From: Prauserella cavernicola
GTDB taxonomy: Bacteria > Actinomycetota > Actinomycetes > Mycobacteriales > Pseudonocardiaceae
Reading direction: 5' to 3'
DNA: 64,000 nt
Assembly (NCBI RefSeq): GCF_016595675.1
Contig: NZ_JAENJH010000014.1
Coordinates: 22,018 to 86,017 of the forward strand
Shown in pieces: positions 60,535 through 64,000 of this stretch. Position 1 is the stretch's first letter. Each line of letters opens with the position of its first letter. Made by a program: the position numbers and the translations under genes. The notes under the pieces were generated by a model. It did not search any database. It saw nothing but the letters and a program-made list of their open reading frames with translations, and had not been told where the DNA came from.

Positions 60535-60741
60535 TCACCCGACGCGAAGCTCGGTGTCGTCTACGGTGACGATGTCGCCGCGCACAAGCTGCGTTCCCCG
60601 GCGGTCCTCGGCCCCGCCATTGACCCGGACGCGACCGTCTCCCAACAGTGACCGGACATCGGAACCGACGTCGACAACGCCGGCGAGCTTCAAGAACTGA
60701 CCGAGTCGGATGGAGTCAGTACTGACAGCAACGTCTCGCAT
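60535..60741 (-). CDS. small S4-domain RNA-binding protein (YbcJ/YaaA-like)
   Basis: 68 aa. IRLGQFLKLAGVVDVGSDVRSLLGDGRVRVNG and RRGTQLVRGDIVTVDD form a nearly complete S4 domain (key blocks IRLGQFLKL, GRVRVNG, LVRGDIV). Such single-domain proteins bind RNA or the ribosome. Start ATG 60741; the frame runs to TTG 60771. It is free-standing in the decayed region, yet intact. Confidence 0.75.
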   Translation of the reverse strand: MRDVAVSTDSIRLGQFLKLAGVVDVGSDVRSLLGDGRVRVNGGAEDRRGTQLVRGDIVTVDDTELRVG

Positions 60742-60892
60742 CCCGTCATCATCTCGCGTACCCCCGGGCAAGCCCCCACCAGGCCCGGTTACCGAGTTCC
60801 AGAACCATCCGTCCGCGTGATCCTGCGGCCTGCGATCTCATTACGTGCATGCTGGCGGTCACCGTCTGCCGCGGTCGCGCACGGCCTGATGT

Positions 60893-61141
60893 TCACCACA
60901 CCATCGCCGACAACGACCGGAGCAGCGCCTCGAGCGCCCACAACACCAGCGCGCGGCAGGTGACACCGCCGTTGCCGGGGACGTAGTCGCACGAGACCAC
61001 GGTGAACCGCGCGAGCCCCTTACCGCGGCGCAGGTGCAGCCCCTCGGCGAGGATGTGCGGTGACGCCAGGTGTTCCCGCACGCGCTCCGGTTCGGACGGC
61101 GCGTGGACGCGCGTCGCTTTCCGGCGCGCGACGGTGTTCAC
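60893..61141 (-). pseudogene. internal fragment of a mannitol dehydrogenase-family gene
   Basis: The minus frame has GLARFTVVSCDYVPGNGGVTCRALVLWA, the signature region of the mannitol/fructuronate dehydrogenase family (usually FTVLSCDNLPGNG; here VVSCDYVPGNGG). It ends soon after and has no Rossmann start or catalytic C-terminal domain. About 60 residues of a normal 450-480 remain. Confidence 0.55.
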
Positions 61142-61180
61142 GAGATTCCTGGTTGGGCTTTCCCGTCGACCTGCGGCGGA

Positions 61181-61675
61181 TCAGCGGTGGTAGCTCGGCA
61201 TGGGCTGGCCGACGCCGGTGGTGATCAGCTGAGGCAGGCTCTTGGAGATATAGAAAGTCCAGCCGGCCGAGCACGCTTCGAAACAGGCGGATTCGGCCGA
61301 GGTGAGACCCTCATGTGTGAAATGCACCCTCGTGCCCTGATCCGTGACACCGATGTCGAAGACGACGGTGGTGCCAGTCCACTCGTCGGGGTCGTCGACG
61401 AAGGTCAGCAGGGAGTCCACGCAGTGCCAGACCATCCGACTGCCTGGCACGACCTCGGTGAGCTGAAACCGGGCGAAACGGATGCCAGTCTTGGCTCGGG
61501 CGGTCTCGCCGGCGTATTCGAAGTCGTCGGTGAATACGAACTCATCGTGCAGTGCGGTCGAATGGCCGATGAGGTTCTCGCTCCACCACCCACGCACGTT
61601 GGTGATGGCCTCGAAGACCTCCTCCGGCGTCCGGTCGACGGTCATGGTGGCGGTCAGGTACTCGGTGTTCGACAT
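61181..61675 (-). CDS. SRPBCC/AHSA1-domain protein
   Basis: 164 aa. ATMTVDRTPEEVFEAITNVRGWWSENLIG is the typical AHSA1 start, KTGIRFARFQLTEVVPGSRMVWHCVDS and THEGLTSAESACFEACSAGWTFYISKSL complete the fold. It lies 115 bp downstream of the ECF sigma gene on the same strand; AHSA1 proteins are often linked to ECF42-type sigma factors. Confidence 0.87.
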   Translation of the reverse strand: MSNTEYLTATMTVDRTPEEVFEAITNVRGWWSENLIGHSTALHDEFVFTDDFEYAGETARAKTGIRFARFQLTEVVPGSRMVWHCVDSLLTFVDDPDEWTGTTVVFDIGVTDQGTRVHFTHEGLTSAESACFEACSAGWTFYISKSLPQLITTGVGQPMPSYHR

Positions 61676-61790
61676 GGGTTCTCACTTCTCTCCGTTTGGC
61701 GGCTTTGCCCACCGACGAAGGAGAACGCCCAGGATCGACATCGGCGCCGAAGAAACTGGAGAAAATCTACGACAGACGTGAAGACGCTGG

Positions 61791-63008
61791 TCAGAGGCTA
61801 CAAAGACGTGCCTTCAGGTAACGACGCTCGGGGTCGGTCGGCGCCAGTTCCAGCGCTTCCTCGTAGGCCGTGGCTGCCTCGGTGAGGCGGCCTTCCCTGC
61901 GCAGAAGGTCGGCCCGGGTGGCGGGCAGGAGGTAGTAGCCGTCGAGTCGGCCGGACTCGGCGAGCTCGTCGACGAGCGCGAGCCCCACGGAGATGCCCTC
62001 GGCCATCGCTATCGCCACGGCGCGACTGAGGTCCACGACGGGAGACGGCGCCAGCCGCGCGAGCTCGGCGTAAAGTGCCGCGATCTGGGGCCAGTCGGTA
62101 GCATCCGCGTCCGGAGCGGTGGCGTGACAGGCGGCTATCGCAGCCTGCACCTGGTACGGCCCGAAGCGCCGCATGGCCAGCGCTTCGTCGAGTGTCGCGA
62201 CACCTTCGGCGATCAGCGCGTGATCCCACCGGGACCGGTCCTGGTCTTCCAGCGTGACCAGGACGCCGTCGACGGTGCGACTCGCGCGACGGGCTTCCAG
62301 CAGCAACATCAACGCCAGTAGGCCGCGCACCTCGGGCTCGCCGGGCATCAGCCGGGCGAGCGTCCGTGCGAGGTGAATCCCCTCGGCGGCCAGCGCCCTT
62401 CGCCCGTCCTGCTCGTCGTAGCCCTCGTTGAAGATCAGGTACAGCACCGCGAGGACAGCGGTCAGCCGCCGCGGCAGGAGCTCCGCAGGTGGGACCCGAT
62501 ACGGGATCCCTGCCTCGACGATCTTGCGCTTGGCACGCACCAGGCGTTGCGCCATCGTCGGCTCGGCGGTCAGGAACGCCTTGGCGATCTCACCCGTGCT
62601 CAATCCCGCCAGCGTGCGCAACGTGAGGGCGACGCGGGCCTGGAACGGCAGCGCGGGATGACAGCACGTGAAGATCAGCCGCAGCCGCTCGTCCGGAATC
62701 TCCTCCGACTCGGGCTCGTTCGGCACCCGCTCCAGCACAGCGAGCTGCCGCACCTTCGCCGCGCCCGTCGTGTCCCGCCGCAGCTGGTCGATCGCCCGGT
62801 GACGAGCCGCGGTCGTGAGCCACGCACCTGGACGGGACGGAACTCCGTCGCGCGTCCACGTCGCCAACGCGGCGGCGAACGCCTCCTGCGCGCAGTCCTC
62901 AGCCACGTCCCAGTTCCCGGTCAGCCCGATCAGCGTGGCGACCACCTGGCCCCACTCGTCCCGGTACGCCGCGTCGACCGCGGCACGAACCGTCTCCGGC
63001 GCGGTCAC
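61791..63008 (-). CDS. ECF sigma factor with long C-terminal domain (ECF42-like)
   Basis: 405 aa. Sigma-2 lies at residues 10-80 (VAEDCAQEAFAAALATW, AWLTTAARHRAIDQLRRD) and sigma-4 at 110-170 (LTLRTLAGLSTGEIAKAFLTAEPTMAQRLVRAKRKI). The 230-residue C-terminal part (LFNEGY-like LIFNEGYDEQDGR, then helical repeats to LEEALELAPTDPERRYL) is the ECF42 extension that replaces an anti-sigma factor. Start GTG 63008 overlaps the YCII stop; ATG 63014 is possible. Confidence 0.9.
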   Translation of the reverse strand: MTAPETVRAAVDAAYRDEWGQVVATLIGLTGNWDVAEDCAQEAFAAALATWTRDGVPSRPGAWLTTAARHRAIDQLRRDTTGAAKVRQLAVLERVPNEPESEEIPDERLRLIFTCCHPALPFQARVALTLRTLAGLSTGEIAKAFLTAEPTMAQRLVRAKRKIVEAGIPYRVPPAELLPRRLTAVLAVLYLIFNEGYDEQDGRRALAAEGIHLARTLARLMPGEPEVRGLLALMLLLEARRASRTVDGVLVTLEDQDRSRWDHALIAEGVATLDEALAMRRFGPYQVQAAIAACHATAPDADATDWPQIAALYAELARLAPSPVVDLSRAVAIAMAEGISVGLALVDELAESGRLDGYYLLPATRADLLRREGRLTEAATAYEEALELAPTDPERRYLKARLCSL

Positions 63009-63340
63009 TCCCATACCGGGCGGACCTCGATACAACCCCGGCTCGCGTAGGGGTGTAACGCCGCGAGCGCGAGCGCGTCGTCGAGATCAGCACACTCGAC
63101 AATGTCGATACCGCCGACGAAGTCCTTCGTCTCCGCGAACGGGCCGTCGGACACCATCGTCTCGCCGTCCCGGACGCGGACTGTCGTCGCGGCCGCCACC
63201 GGCCGCAGCCGCGCGCCGCCGAAGCTGCCTCCCCGCCGGTCCACCTCCGTGTCGTACGCCTGGAACGCCGGGTCCGTCCTTATCTCCTCCATGGACGGCG
63301 ACGTCGTCTCGTCGTCGCAGATCAGGAACACATACTTCAT
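63005..63340 (-). CDS. YCII/DGPF-domain protein, partner of the ECF sigma factor
   Basis: 111 aa. KYVFLICDDE opens, RDGETMVSDGPFAETKDFVGGIDIVECADLDDALALAALHP contains the DGPF motif and the His/Asp positions of YCII proteins. GGGAG precedes the ATG at 63340. Its stop overlaps the sigma gene start. DGPF genes next to ECF42 sigma factors are the usual arrangement and are thought to be regulated by them. Confidence 0.9.
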   Translation of the reverse strand: MKYVFLICDDETTSPSMEEIRTDPAFQAYDTEVDRRGGSFGGARLRPVAAATTVRVRDGETMVSDGPFAETKDFVGGIDIVECADLDDALALAALHPYASRGCIEVRPVWE

Positions 63341-63474
63341 GGACTCCCATGATGCCCGAACCGTCGCGGGACGGGCAGGGCCGAGGTAGGCCGGCGAGTG
63401 CGACGAGGGCAGTGCCGTCGCAGCCCGCAACGAAGTCCCGAATCTCTTAGCGCAACTTCTGCAACTCGTCATGC

Positions 63475-63633
63475 TCAGCCGCCGGGCGGCCTCGCACGCT
63501 GCTCATCGCCGGACTGCAAGCCGCTGCCGGGGATCGCCCTCGCCGCAGCATATGAGGACTCAAACTCATCCAGCCGTTCCAAGACCAGACGAACAGCCTT
63601 CTCACGGACCTCGGGCGGATAACGCTTCGACAT
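63475..63633 (-). pseudogene. truncated IS3-family transposase OrfA
   Basis: 52 codons from ATG 63633 (ATG 63645 possible): MSKRYPPEVREKAVRLVLE and FESSYAAARAI are the HTH start of IS3 OrfA. After that the frame leaves the family (GSGLQSGDEQ) and stops. A further piece, EHDELQKLR then a stop, follows in another frame near 63440-63470 and matches the leucine-rich OrfA end. The middle is deleted. Confidence 0.7.
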
Positions 63634-63680
63634 GATGACGACCATCTTCCCTCAAGACGGGAAGCCCCAAAAACCCAACC

Positions 63681-63700
63681 TGTGACAGTTGCGAGATTCA
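63681..63700 (-). repeat. probable left end of an IS3-type element
   Basis: Read on the minus strand this end begins TGAATCTCGCAACTGTCACA, 55 bp before the OrfA start. It shares TGAA and AACTGT-ACA with the end at 63751, as expected for related IS termini. Confidence 0.45.
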
Positions 63701-63750
63701 GTGTTGGGGATCACGAAGATCCCACCCGGTAAACCGCCGATTGGGGCTGC

Positions 63751-63770
63751 TGAAGGAAACTGTGACAGTG
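63751..63770 (+). repeat. probable right end of a second IS3-type element
   Basis: TGAAGGAAACTGTGACAGTG, read on the plus strand, lies just after the OrfB stop at 63772 and resembles the end at 63700. Between the two ends, 63701-63750, are 50 bp of unrelated sequence. Confidence 0.45.
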
Positions 63771-63771
63771 G

Positions 63772-64000
63772 TTAGGCGGCCTGCTGGGCCGGCGTGGTCA
63801 TGATGGTTTCGTGTTCGATGGGGGTCAAGCGTCCGAGCCTGTTCTGGCGGCGTCGACGGTGGTAGGTGCGTTCGATCCAGGTCACGATCGCGATCCGGAG
63901 TTCTTCGCGGGTGTCCCAGCGGCGGCGGTCAAGCACATTGCGTTGCAGGAGGCTGAAGAAGCTCTCCATGGCGGCGTTGTCACCGGCCGCGCCGACCTGG
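63772..64000 (-). CDS. IS3-family transposase OrfB, C-terminal part
   Basis: The frame is open to the right edge, so its start is outside. NAAMESFFSLLQRNVLDRRRW carries the last acidic residue of the DDE catalytic core, followed by IVTWIERTYHRRRRQNRLGRLTPIEHE, the usual end of IS3 transposases. 76 codons are visible. It is on the minus strand before the OrfA remnant, so the two belong to different copies. Confidence 0.87.
   Translation of the reverse strand, partial: QVGAAGDNAAMESFFSLLQRNVLDRRRWDTREELRIAIVTWIERTYHRRRRQNRLGRLTPIEHETIMTTPAQQAA

Noticed and set aside
60376..60651. 91-codon plus-strand frame opposite the S4-domain gene
   Set aside because: It is antisense to a clear S4 domain and shows no family similarity of its own.
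1..64000. CRISPR arrays, tRNA or rRNA genes, prophage, PKS/NRPS clusters
   Set aside because: No regularly spaced repeats, no conserved RNA gene sequences, no phage structural genes and no modular synthase domains were seen by eye; a tRNA scan could not be run.

Overview
The window is high-GC DNA (about 70% by eye) with closely packed genes, frequent GTG/TTG starts, 4-bp stop/start overlaps and two apparently leaderless regulator genes. This fits an actinomycete; a Pseudonocardiaceae-like genome (Amycolatopsis, Saccharopolyspora or relatives) is an inference, not proven. No rRNA, tRNA, CRISPR array, phage module or PKS/NRPS cluster was recognised. The region is an accessory catabolic island: about 60 genes in small units, many with their own regulator (four IclR, plus GntR, PucR, TetR, ArsR and an ECF sigma factor).

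Layout. 1-4959: 3' part of an arylsulfatase, a GntR regulator, and a class III aminotransferase plus methylmalonate-semialdehyde dehydrogenase pair (beta-alanine or other omega-amino acid catabolism), closed by a perfect bidirectional terminator hairpin. 4990-7092: CaiB-type CoA transferase divergent from an IclR regulator. 7186-17684: a peptide/amide scavenging unit with a C45 autoproteolytic amidase/acyltransferase, sarcosine/N-methyltryptophan-oxidase-like flavoenzyme, cupin, Dpp/Opp ABC importer (with a permease-ATPase fusion), M19 dipeptidase and YtcJ-type amidohydrolase. 17774-22866: alpha/beta hydrolase, PucR regulator, NCS1 cytosine-type permease and ATZ/TRZ-type deaminase. 23152-27505: VOC dioxygenase-like protein, SDR/TetR pair with a striking double palindrome, DNA alkylation repair protein and an SRPBCC-like protein.

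27746-39333: a second catabolic cluster of IclR regulator, flavin dehydrogenase, aldehyde dehydrogenase, TPP-dependent lyase/hydrolase, an EthD-like protein, a divergent type II dehydroquinase-like protein, Gfo/Idh/MocA dehydrogenase, MFS transporter, a signal-less sugar-binding-protein homologue and an aldo/keto reductase. It looks like a pathway for a cyclitol, quinate-like or sugar-acid substrate. 39340-42872: decayed genes (aldo/keto reductase, metallophosphoesterase, alpha/beta hydrolase) around a working ArsR-SRPBCC unit.

43148-59300: two IclR regulators, an SDR, and one 12-gene operon (46245-59252) that ends at a hairpin. It encodes an SsuABC/NMT1-type importer, a KstD-like flavoenzyme, a cupin, an MmgE/PrpD protein, an AllA-family ureidoglycolate lyase homologue, a three-subunit molybdenum hydroxylase, an OYE/TMADH-type enzyme and a REDY-like small protein. 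I do not recognise this combination as a described pathway; it is the best candidate for an undescribed system, perhaps for an N-heterocycle or a related cyclic compound.

59400-64000: a degenerate tail with broken PAPS-reductase-like and mannitol-dehydrogenase genes, a hypothetical protein, an S4-domain protein, an SRPBCC protein, an ECF42-like sigma factor with its YCII partner, and the ends of two IS3-family elements, one running off the right edge.
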